DNA from: Branchiostoma floridae
Lineage: Eukaryota; Chordata; Leptocardii; Amphioxiformes; Branchiostomatidae
Length of the DNA stretch: 64,000 bases
Direction of reading: 5' to 3'
Assembly (NCBI RefSeq): GCF_000003815.2
Contig: NC_049983.1
Coordinates: 596,524-660,523, forward strand
Numbering within the stretch: position 1 is the stretch's first letter; each line of letters begins with the position of its first letter. The notes under the pieces were generated by a model. It worked only from the letters and a program-made list of their open reading frames with translations, did not search any database and was not told the DNA's origin. Below, piece after piece: positions 37,901 to 47,600 of the stretch. Position numbers and translations under genes: made by a program.

Positions 37901-40481
37901 CTACGGTGAGTTTACGTTCAGCCAGAAACGATTCTGCAAGTCTCAAATTACACACAGTTATTACTGTTAACGTTGTTCACCCTGTGATGACTATAGCACA
38001 TATGTTCGCCTCTTTTCCTTCGTTTCTGAAGCAGGGTATATTTTCTTACACGGAGGGGTTGCTAGCCTTTCGCCTTCAACGTGCTATTGAGACACCCCAC
38101 AAAAGATCGGTGTCCATTTACGTCCCTTCCGAAAGACGGGTACAGTCCCAACCCAAGATCCGGGATTGAACCGAGATCTCCAATTACCAGCTTATTAGTG
38201 CTACTGGCTACTACCAGTTGAACCACAGGGACATCTTATACACAGCTATCATCAATTAAGTTTTTCTGTTTGCAGAGGATTTGATAGTTCTGCTCTAGGC
38301 TGTACAAAGATCATTATTATGCAAGAGTACGTTACAAAGGCAAAGTGTGTATAGTTTGTACATTGTAGGAAATCTGGGAAATAATGTTGCACTCTATATT
38401 CCTCCAGGAGCCAATCGTCTACGACGTTAACCAGAAGTTCCTGGAAGTGACCGTGGTCTCAGCCGGGTACAACGAAATGTGGCAGCAGGGCCATAGGTCG
38501 TTCATCGAGGTAGGATTTCCAGAAGATGTTATAAAGAAAAGTTAAACGATTGATTGATGGATCTTCGGGACACTTACGGATAACGAACAGTCTGCGATGA
38601 TTGTAAAATCGGTCACTACCACTACAAACCAGGCATAAGATTTTGTGCGTGAATAGTTTGGTAAGTAAATGGATAACAAATCAAGTTCTTGGTATTATTT
38701 ACCTAGCCAACGAACGTTTCGGTGAATTTCCTCTATCTTACTAGTATTCATGGCATTAATTTCTGTTCAGACTTTGAACTCTAACAAGATGACGCTGCTG
38801 TAGTCACCGAAGAATCTACGTCAGTCATGAACCGTGATGAGGGGGGATACAAACTTAGTCACGTTTGCGACTGTAGTCATTGATCGTGTACTTACAAGGA
38901 ACTTATCTTAAGATCACGGGTGGTTACGATTTGCATGCAGCACAAATGCTGGGCCGAACCGTTTTTTTTTGGGGGGGGGGGGGGTCGATATTTTTGGGTT
39001 CAGCTTTGTTGTTTAAAGGTAGTATACTTCATAACCAATTGTCATCATCAAATCTGCAGATAGACGGAGTGCGGTATGATAGTCATTACCGGGGATTCCT
39101 CGTCGTCGCACTTGACGCTCTGACGGGCGCCGCCGCGACGCATCACGAGACGTTCGACACGCACGGACAAGCCGGGGCTGACGTGGCGATGGCGAATTTC
39201 ATACGTAACGTCATACCGCAAAAGTAAGGTGGCTTTGTAAAAGTAACATATACACATGGCCAGACGTTTACAAGTAATGCGTAACATATGGCTTCATGAA
39301 ACATATGGTGGTTTATGGTTTTAAGTATATTTGTCATCAAAACCTAATTGTAAGACTTTTGATTTTTATTGGTTTAACCTTAAAAAACGGGACACATCAA
39401 TTCAACTATCTCAACTAAATAATAAACTCTTACTTAGAACAGTATATATGTATATATCCTGATCGTGATCTCTGTCTACAGAGACTCCGATCTCGATCAT
39501 CTGTACCTTGACAGTGTTGTTAATATTGTGTGATTTTTAGAAAACGTTGTCTCAAACCTTTCAGCTCCATCGTGCTGGTGGCAGTAAGTGACGCGTCCAG
39601 CCAACACGCGCAGGAGTGTCTGACAGCGCTGAGGGAGATCGGAGCTCAGGAGCCCGTCAAGACAGACTTCAGAGGTGAGCGCCATGTAACACGACTCAAA
39701 GCATCTGCATCCCAGGCATTACATTTAAAGAACACATTTTTATAATACACAGGTAACGGATGGCCTCATATTTTCCTCAACGTGAAATGGGGGTAACAGA
39801 CATGTGACTATGATAGTAATGCATGTTTTGAAATTACTGTCTAGGGACCAAGATTTGCAACTTCACTACCTTTGCACATTTCATTGGACTAACAAAGTAC
39901 AATTTTACGACATACAGGCTGGTATACTACTTTGAACACATGATTATGCTTTTGTGCCATTATCACTTTAAAAGTCACGATTGTGTACGTAATTATATAA
40001 ACACCATTGTCAGACTTGGTGCAATGGTCCTCATAATTGCTTTTAAACCGACTGTCCAACGGAAACATTGAAGGAAAGTTTGTGGAAAGTTATAACCCGT
40101 GATCACATCATCTCCCTCTGCTAACCCACATGTACTTGTAACCATTACATTCTTACTCTAAAGACTTGAAACATTTACATGGTTCGATTCAGATCCCAGT
40201 ATGCTCGCTATAGAGTCGTACAGCATTTAGCCAGTCATGTCTATGCCACTTAAACATGCTTAGGACTCGACCAGATTTATCAAAGTTTGCGTTTACACCA
40301 TTGCAAAATCGAAACATAAGCTGTCTTATTGTCTAAATTTATCTTTTCCTTCATTTTTGTAGGCAATTTCGCCATGGTTGGTTTCAAGGGCACCTACTGG
40401 CCCAGCTGGGTCCAGCAAGTCAACCTGCCGTCCGGTCAGGGGCCGGCACAGATCTACACCAAGATCCCGCTCATGGCTTGA
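22851..40481 (+). CDS. CEMIP/KIAA1199-like secreted hyaluronidase
   Basis: Exons: 22851-22920, 24090-24227, 24762-25039, 25450-25727, 26129-26199, 26327-26419, 26864-27052, 27487-27656, 28163-28372, 28652-28800 (runs into the N gap), 29893-30021, 30702-30796, 31601-31732, 31980-32015, 32408-32560, 33143-33323, 33759-33977, 35004-35215, 36962-37144, 37683-37905, 38408-38509, 39060-39223, 39565-39674, 40363-40481 (stop TGA). All are GT-AG with continuous phase. About 1,234 residues are visible; the gap probably hides ~45. Order: signal peptide (1-21), G8 (~24-165), GG/FAM3-like domain 1 (~163-280), parallel beta-helix region (e.g. YPVHFHMAGDVDE, SIHHCFSRCVT, LPSDRDTNMC), and C-terminal GG domain 2 ending FAMVGFKGTYWPSW. 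There is no transmembrane segment near the start, so it is like secreted CEMIP rather than TMEM2. Likely role: hyaluronan depolymerisation outside the cell. Orthology within CEMIP/CEMIP2 is unresolved, so no symbol is given. Confidence 0.92.
23160..23500. repeat. inverted-repeat element family M1, copy in intron 1
   Basis: Ends GCCATGTTGATTTGATTATA-TGGATGACGTC and its near reverse complement (GATGACATCCATATGACCGA) frame about 340 bp. A second full copy lies at 40605-41025 and a half copy at 50105-50160. Non-coding, MITE-like. Confidence 0.6.
24505..24690. repeat. dispersed repeat shared with 29505-29640
   Basis: GGTCTCAAAGTAAGAG, then a TAAGTATAAG(G/A)TAC segment, occurs in both introns in the same orientation. 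Non-coding. Confidence 0.45.
25146..25330. repeat. foldback MITE family M2, copy 1 (intron)
   Basis: Begins CACCTTTATCCGCGGGGTAA and folds on GGTGGTTTCAAAATGCAAT / ATTGCATTTTGAAACCACC. A relative at 33540-33715 carries CGCCTTTATCTACAGGGCAA and AGGCGGTGGTTTCAAATTGG. Confidence 0.7.
26525..26720 (+). repeat. SINE body fragment (intron)
   Basis: Contains GCATGTTAAAGAACCCACCA, AAAAAGAGTAGGAGCATACC and CGGTGTGTGATGGAGCAAAT, matching the second half of the SINE-like copies at 54058-54290 and 55320-55570. Confidence 0.55.
27091..27218. repeat. TIR MITE family M3, copy 1 (intron)
   Basis: AGCCTGGGTACCATCCTC at one end and GAGGATGGTACTCAGGCT at the other, with inner GCTGGCTCAAT / ATTGAGCCAGC also pairing. 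The intron copy at 55576-55660 has AGCCTGGTATCCAACCGTA ends. Confidence 0.75.
28801..29327. other. assembly gap (527 N) inside a CEMIP-like exon
   Basis: N run. It begins right after the coding TNMC motif, so it removes the end of that exon. By comparison with human CEMIP about 45 residues (a PRQDC...WMANP-type segment) should be encoded here. Confidence 0.98.
30255..30490 (-). mobile_element. Penelope-like element 3' fragment (intron)
   Basis: Similar in order to 34480-34690: CCGCCATATGTGGCC, TGTGGCGCTTTTG, GAGAACAATCGCAAACGTGG and CTGGTGTTGACATTCTTATA. The peptide context is decayed. The assignment rests on the better-preserved copy at 34425-34840. Confidence 0.5.
30880..31435 (+). mobile_element. 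Penelope-like element, GIY-YIG endonuclease remnant (intron)
   Basis: A broken reading frame at 30965-31180 gives YIGETERALKTRF, then H, then FKILERGLKDAVYIRAHH. This is the C-terminal GIY-YIG endonuclease pattern of Penelope-like retroelements (YIGET...R...H...RG.KEA.YIR). A stop interrupts it, and the downstream sequence to 31435 is unrelated or decayed. It is not an exon of the host gene. Confidence 0.6.
31740..31935. repeat. (GATA)n then (TA)n(GA)n microsatellites (intron)
   Basis: GATA-type units at 31754-31800; TA run then GA run at 31862-31935, shortly before the 36-nt exon at 31980-32015. Confidence 0.9.
32815..32978. repeat. TIR MITE family M4, copy 1 (intron)
   Basis: Ends TAGGCTTAGGTCCCAATTTC / GAAATGGGACCTAAGCCT frame ~165 bp. 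The relative at 47212-47416 has GGCTTAGGTCACATTTC ends. Confidence 0.75.
33540..33715. repeat. foldback MITE family M2, copy 2 (intron)
   Basis: A diverged copy of 25146-25330 in the same orientation, with less perfect pairing of its arms. Confidence 0.6.
34425..34840 (-). mobile_element. Penelope-like element 3' end flanked by a 110-bp inverted repeat (intron)
   Basis: 34560-34690 on the minus strand encodes RWIKEAICIRKSTPAMNRDE and then [10 protein letters not shown], the diagnostic C-terminus of PLE GIY-YIG proteins. The flanks 34430-34540 and 34710-34830 are inverted copies of each other (GTACACAACCAGTA, ACGTTTCGATGTCT, AACACCTTCGT). Related tails occur at 30255, 38765 and 62695. Confidence 0.75.
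35955..36720. repeat. ~217-bp tandem repeat, about 3.5 units (intron)
   Basis: CCCTACCCGGTGCCGTGACA recurs at about 36072, 36291 and 36505. Units are over 90% alike, so the expansion is recent. It lies in the intron between the exons ending 35215 and starting 36962. Confidence 0.9.
38040..38232 (-). mobile_element. tRNA-derived SINE, second family (intron)
   Basis: On the minus strand, an A box (TGTGGTTCAACTGGTAG, ~38213) and B box (GGTTCAATCCCGG, ~38160-38172) are followed by a body with CTTTCGGAAGGGACGTAAAT. It lies in an intron and is not a functional tRNA because the anticodon arm does not fold. Confidence 0.65.
38765..38880 (+). mobile_element. Penelope-like element fragment (intron)
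   Basis: The plus strand encodes [16 protein letters not shown], the same C-terminal motif as at 34560-34690. Confidence 0.6.
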
Positions 40482-40533
40482 AGAATGAGTGTCACGGTTG
40501 CGTGGGACAACCAAAATCTACCTTCATTCATTC

Positions 40534-40539
40534 AATAAA
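40534..40539 (+). terminator. polyadenylation signal of the CEMIP-like gene
   Basis: AATAAA lies 53 nt after the TGA stop at 40479-40481, giving a very short 3' UTR. Confidence 0.75.
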
Positions 40540-40604
40540 AGGAAATTCTGAATATTGAAAGTCATTTTTCATGTGTTACAATTTACCTGTGTGTTCAGTA
40601 GTAT

Positions 40605-41025
40605 GTTGAGCTGGGGCCATGTTGCTTCGATTATATGGATGATTTCTGCTTGCGTATCAATTTTCGCCCGTTTCCAAAAATAAAGAAGAGAATATTGTAA
40701 ATTGTGCAAAGTGGCTGCAAAATGAGCAAAAATATGCTGTAATGTGCAAATTAAACATATCAGGAAACGGATACTTCAGTCATTGAAAGTGAATTTATAA
40801 GTAAAAAAAAAAGATACACATGAATTAAGAAAATGAAGAATTTATTATTTGGGAGAACATAATTACTGTGTGTTTAGTCCTTAGTTCAATCGTCCGTACC
40901 ACTTAGATTTCATAATGATGGCAACTTTTGTGGCCAATCTTTTTTAAGTTGCACAATCGCATCAGTTTTGGGGATCCCATATGATGTCATCCATATAATC
41001 AAATCAACATGACTTGATTGAAAAA
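40605..41025. repeat. element family M1, copy between CEMIP-like and CBLL1 3' ends
   Basis: GCCATGTTGCTTCGATTATA-TGGATGAT at one end and GATGTCATCCATATAATCAA-ATCAACATG at the other. It fills much of the 1.2 kb tail-to-tail intergenic region. Confidence 0.65.
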
Positions 41026-41294
41026 TAATGCAACAGCATGCTGTACTCGGATAAGAAACATGCTAAAAACGTTGGCGTCATAGACCTTTGTAGGATATAG
41101 GTGAACTTATTATGATTTATATAAGCATATTTTGTATGATTAAAGGTAATTCAATGACTAAAACTGGATACGATATGCTAATCGTAGAGATGGAACTGTA
41201 GTTAAATATTGTTAACCTGGATGTCTAATCTTCATGAATACACTTTAGACAGTTTTTACAATTAATAGTTCGAGACATGTTGGAGCATTTTACA

Positions 41295-41300
41295 TTTATT
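41295..41300 (-). terminator. polyadenylation signal candidate of CBLL1
   Basis: Minus-strand AATAAA about 390 nt after the TGA stop at 41693-41691. Confidence 0.45.
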
Positions 41301-41690
41301 TACCGCTTGCGTACCATCATTGAGACGAAATTCCCTTACCCTTTGACATAAACTTCCTTTAGTTTCCATACATCAATTCCAGAAAACCTGAAGTGTATAG
41401 ACATTCACAATCAGGAATTGATGAACTAGTTTGTGTACATGTAAGATGATTTTACTGTTGGGCACACGATAACGATGTCTACTTTTCTTTTTACATCAAT
41501 AACAACGAACGATGTTGATGTTTTCAAAAGCATACAGATAACAGGGATCAAGTAAGATAATCAAATAATGTCATGACGAGAAATTCATCATCGTATTAAC
41601 CATAAAGAAGTCAGGTATTGGTATAACTTCCAGCATTTGATGATGCCTGTTAAACAAGTGTTTTATGTACATCAGGCAGCCCATGCCAGC

Positions 41691-44600
41691 TCAGTTATAA
41701 TACGATGTTCTTGGGGGATGCCCGTGGGCTGCCTGTGGTGGCATGCTAGAGGACGGCGCACTACTAACGGATGGCATTCCGCCGGGGACAGGGCCCTGAG
41801 GGACCGGGGCGGGTCCTCGAGGGGGCGGGCCGGCGAGGGGCCACGCTGCCCTAGGACTGTGTCCGCCTGGTTGGGCGAAGGGAGGACTTATCGCTGACTC
41901 ATCGTACGGCCTCCCGTGTGAGTCATAACCGGGACCACGGACAACAGGAGGTCCTGAGTGAACAGGTTGCCCGACATGTCCGTGGGGTGGGGGTGCGGAG
42001 TACGGTATCGGCACGGCCCCAGAGTGGGGTACAGCCGGGGCGGCCCCCTGGTGGATGGGCCTGTACATGGTCCCCTGGTTGTGAGGAGTCTGGGTCGAAG
42101 ACGGGGCCTGCTTAGCAAGATCTTCGCTGTCGTCTTTGATAGGGACTGTGATGAGGTTGCTACTGCGGCTGCTGGTCACAGGCATGTAGGACTGGGACAC
42201 GGGGTTGGGGAGGGAGTCTGACGATGGGGGGTAACGGTGGTGTTCTGGAGGAGGGGGCGGGGGTGGAGGCGGCAGGTGGTCCGGGTGGGGCGGGCCAGTC
42301 GTGGCATGCCCCGTCAGTGGGTCCTGATAGTGTTGCGGAGGGGGGATGGGGTGAGGAGGGGGCTCGTGCATCCTGTCATCGTGTGGGTGTCCGGGAGGGG
42401 GGATGCTGTGGTGTGGAGGCATCCTACTGTAGTCCCTGTGTTCTGGTGGAGGCTGTAGTGGAGCACCGTGCGTCATGGGCATCCCCTGGGGTACCGGCTG
42501 GGGAGGTGGGGGTGGTGGTGGCGGCGCGTACTGGTCCCCTGGGACGGGTCTGTACACGGCGGCGCTCTGGTCCTGGGAGGTGGGATATGGCTGGTATGTC
42601 GTGGGGTACGTCTGGTGTGGGGTTGGCTCGGCTGCCACCGCAGGCCGCTTGTGGCGATGGTTGATGTGAGCCTGAAGAGGAAGAGTTTGAAAAAGTCAAC
42701 ACTAAGAGGGACAGATGTGCCTCTGTGAACAGAAAATGTTGTATATGCCCAAGAAGATGACCGACTGGTTTATGTCAACAGGTCACTATGCACAGGATTT
42801 TTAACGCTTGTGTCCATGGGAAAAATTATCAAAATGACCACCAAACAGTGTTCACATTAGCCAATAGCCATGTGACCCTTGTGTTGAGGTGGCCATTTGT
42901 ACAAGTTTGTATTCATAAAATGGATAATTGCTTGGCAGAAGTTTCTTGAATTTTGAAAATCACTCTAAAGCCTTTAAGATTAAAGGTAACACTTGAGATC
43001 CTAAAAAATTAAGTGTTACCTTTAATTTTAATTTCAAAATTCTACTGTGAGTGTGACATCAGCTTTCTCCATAATGGAAGGCTTCACACATTACTGGGTA
43101 CTACAAGAAAGCTTGAAAAGATCCTCATGACATTGTATTTTACAGAGCACACTTTGGGTGCAGCTAACTAGTTTTAGGTGTACAACTAAAATGAAGGTAG
43201 AGCTTACCTGAAGGTCCCGTTGGGACAGGTAGGTCCTCCTGCACCCCTTGTTGCCATGCTTGCCATCACCAAACGTACACATGAACACTGCACCTCGGGG
43301 ACACTGCTCTATGCGCTGGACAGGGTCCCCGCATCTTACAGAGGAAACACAGCATATGTAAGCAGGGTCCTCCCCAGAGGATGGAATAACGGAGGCCCTC
43401 CACTTTTCTCCTTGCCTAACTCCACTATACTACTTTTGAAATTTAGTGTGTTTCTCTCCTATTTTCTTGGTTAGTTTTGTTAAAATTAATGAAAATTTAC
43501 AGATTTTTGTGCCACGTGGCATCACCTTTCCAGTCGGCATTGTCTGCAAAAACTTGTGAACAGGTGATGATCAAAACAATAGTCGTTTTGCCACTTCACA
43601 ACAAAGGAATACCTATAATGTACTATACTTGTGGTATTTGACACCCTCTGTCATTGCAAATGAACCCATTTTCATGAAAGCTCAGCACGTTGGTTTGGAT
43701 TATTTTTGCCAGCGCCTCCACTAAACTAAAATATTCTGGGGAGAACCCTGTTTGAGGAACAAAGAAAAAAATTCTGCTGCTGTACCAAGGTCACCTACCA
43801 CTCACACTCACTCCTCTTGCACATGGTGCGTAGAGCCAACTGACTGTACCAGCACTCCAGCAGGGTTCTCCAGTCACACACCAGGGGGCCCCCAAATCAA
43901 CCTTGACCTTCGTCTTCCCCAACCCCCACCCACAAACCAAATATCAGTGTAATACATCCAGAGGTTCTAGAGTTATGCTGACCACAAATATCTGGAAACA
44001 CAGACACACAAACAGACACGCCAAAAGCTATACATTGTACCTCCACTTTTCGTGGAGGTAAGAATTTTCAAATTACATGTAAATAACAACTTTCATACTT
44101 TTCTTATATAATTAAACTGGAACAAGGCAACACTATTTACAATACCAATATTGTTTATTCTTAGTACATGTACTATCAGTATTGGATTTCTCCAGAGCGT
44201 GTAATACTACAATCATGCCATGTAATTCTAAGTTGCATACACATATCCTTACCTTAAGCAGTTTTTGTCTGTCCTCTTGGAGCAATCAAAACAAAAGACA
44301 TGCTTGCAAGGTATCTGGAAGTAAGAAAACAGAGACAATTGAATTGGTAAAATGGTAATGAAAGTCTGCACATCATGAACAAGATGTTTAGGGATGGAAG
44401 GACTAATAAAGTGATCAACTGATTCAACTGATCAATTCATCAATATTGTAATTCTATGAGCTGACAAAGGGTTACTACAGCCAATCCTAAAAGATCTATG
44501 TATACATTGTCCTTAGTCAACAACATGATGTGCCAGTTGGCTCAAACTTAAACTTGACCTTAATTTTCCCTACCTCTATCGACATGCCAAATATCGTTAC

Positions 44601-47600
44601 AATCCATCCTGAGGTTCTTAAGTTATGGTGACCAGAAATATCCGGCTATAACAAACACACAGACATACACACACAGACACATCAAAAACAATACCTACTT
44701 TTCATGGAGGTAATAACAGAATCGGTAGTAACTGTTAAAAGTGAAGCTTACCATCCTGCCATAGAGGTTGACTGGACAGACACATTTCTCACACAGGTGC
44801 AGCATGGTGTCGTTAATCTTCTTTCCAATCAGGTTCAACTGCCAGACACAAGAATTGACACTTTTTAGTACATATACAAAAAATCATGTACCTCTGGTAC
44901 TACTAGTAAGTATATACAAAAGGTACTCAGAAGTTCAGAACCTATGGAAATGGAAGGTTAGCTTCAATGATATACTGAGTTTCTGGTAATGTAAATTCGT
45001 GGTAAGAAGAAAATAGAGTGTTTGCAGTGGTTCTGAGTCACTTACTGCTATATACATGTACAGTAATGAAAATACTGGCGCCATTACTGACAGCCAGTCG
45101 GAAACCACATACATGTACTGGCCACTCGGTAAGGGTACTACAAATGGACAGAGAACCTCTAACACTACCAAATACTTCATTATCATACAGTATGTACATC
45201 TGCGCTTAGACAAGGGGGTACAAATGTAGGTGGGCAGAGGACTGAACAAAATTTTGCATAAGTTATGTGTGTTCATGGTGCAGAGGTCACCATCAAAATC
45301 ACAAACATAAAACCACTGAAAACTTAAATACATTTACATGTACACATGAATTACAGCATGTCCTCAAGTTAGACATTGCCATAACTACTGAGAGTGGCAT
45401 TCCTCACCTTGACATCCCATTTCATGGGTCCGTGATGCTTCTCTGAGGAGGATCCTCTGTCATCTGTTAAAAAGGAAGCGAAGAACAAACAACAGGTCAA
45501 AAGAATGCTACAACTATATAAGTTGAGTATATACAGAGCACAGCACTGTACTGTCCTAACTTTGGAGAACAAACATCATTTGTGCTTTTCTGTCACCTTG
45601 GATGGAGACTTCAGTTGTAACAAGGTAACATGCATTTAGCAAGCTGGTTGCCAAAAATCAATGTGCATCATCTGAACCACACTAGCTGCCGATATGCCAA
45701 AGTACATACAAAGGGATGAGTTATAACTTATACTGTAACTTATAGTTGCAAACACAAATAATGAATTGCAATTCATGGTTATAGGAGGTGAATCTCCTTC
45801 ACAGAGGTAATAACTTAAATAAGACATGATGTATGTAGTACAGGGGTTTTTCTAGAAAAAAAAGAGGGAGCACTGCAATTGAGCGGTACCACCAAGTGGG
45901 GGAGATTTGGGGTTCTTTCTACCACTAGTACCAGGCCAGGGTGTGGATTTTTTTTTATAATTCTAATCAGTTGAAATGGAGCATTCCTATGGGCCAAAAC
46001 TACTATCTGACTGACCACGTCTGATCCCTGGTCAACAAAATTTTAAGCTTGCCAGAGGATCTGCTCCCCAGGGTTAACTTAGGGGGTGCATGGTCAGGGT
46101 ATGAGGGCAAAGTCCCCCAGCCCTGTTCCCTTGTTTTAAAAAATCCCTGTAGTACATTGTTACTAGTACATTGTATGATGTTACCTCTGATACTGGCAGT
46201 CCTCTTGCTGTGATGACTGCTGAGCTTCAGAGGGATGGCTCTCCTGACTCCATCCCCGTGTCCTCCCCTCTCCACTAACTCTCCTTCCAGCTCCAGGTTA
46301 CCTGAGGATTAGGGGAAAAATGTAAAAAAAATTAAAACATTAAAACCGTCAACTCTGTCATGAAGTGTCTATATACCAGTAATGTAATTCTTTTTCAAAT
46401 ATGGCTTTGTTTCTCCTCACTTTCAGGTTGATGCACCTACTAGTAGCTAGCCCGGATACCACACCCAAACCTCAAAAATATCTTTTGTGTCCCTGCACAA
46501 TAGATACTTGAGATCGGGCTGGGGTTTGGTAACCAGGCTAAGTGCAAGCCTACTACTAGTACTAGTACTCCTCCCAATAAGTTAAGTACATGCTGGGTTT
46601 TTTCACACCTAAGGCTCGTGCCATACACACTAAACATCACTTCAACAACAGATTTGACGTACTCTAGATCTCCTAGAAACTCTTCCAGCAACTCTCAAGT
46701 ACATGACACCAAGAGCTAAATACCCTGATTGAAAGTTGACTCAATACAGAACCAAGTGTTATCCAGCACCAAGAGACCACGCCTACTACTAGTAGTAATA
46801 CTAGCAAAATAATATACATTTATAAGCAAGGACAACAACATCATCATCACTTCCCCATCTGAATGAAAGGACAAATGTAACCCCAAACAGCCATTGATTC
46901 TTATATTACTTAGTGGTTATACCTTTTAGTAATGATTCCTAGGTGAGTAGGCTTGGGTTGGCGGAAACGGCTGCCCGGTCGGTCGGCGGAAACCGCTGCC
47001 CGGTCAGGTCCGGAGGTTGGCTTTGGGGGTTTCGAGTATTGCATACAGCAGAGTAAGCAGCAAAAAAACATTGTAATCTCAATATTACCCATCGCTGAAT
47101 AAATGGTCTACAAAAACCATGTCGAAATTTTGGACGGGGTTTTGGTTGGAAAACGGCTGGTAGTATTCTGTATATAGATTACGACGAGCGTAATCATGTA
47201 CACGCTGTAAGGCTTAGGTCACATTTCAAAACCGGGGCCCAGCCGGGATGTTTTAAGAAACGAAAAAGTACAATGTATACCTAGAAATGTACACAAATCA
47301 TGCCCATGGATCTTATTTCGACATTTTCTGTATTTTGATGAATTTTATATCATTATTTTCGACCCCGAAAGCTGTCCGACCGGGCCCCTTTTTTGAAATG
47401 TGACCTAAGCCTAAATCCGATCTTTGACGATTTTCTTAACAAAATGGACTGCACCGTGTGTGCAGAACAATCCTCATAACCATGTTCTCTTGTGTGAATG
47501 GAAAGTAACGTTATATCTCAAAGCAAAAATATGTGTATTCAAGTAGTAAGAAGCGACATACAACGTAAAATAAAAAAAATGTGCCTGTTTTGGCAATATA

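Noticed and set aside
42224..42664. Plus-strand ORF of 146 codons
   Set aside because: Antisense shadow of the Pro/His-rich last exon of CBLL1, whose frame and splice context are clear.
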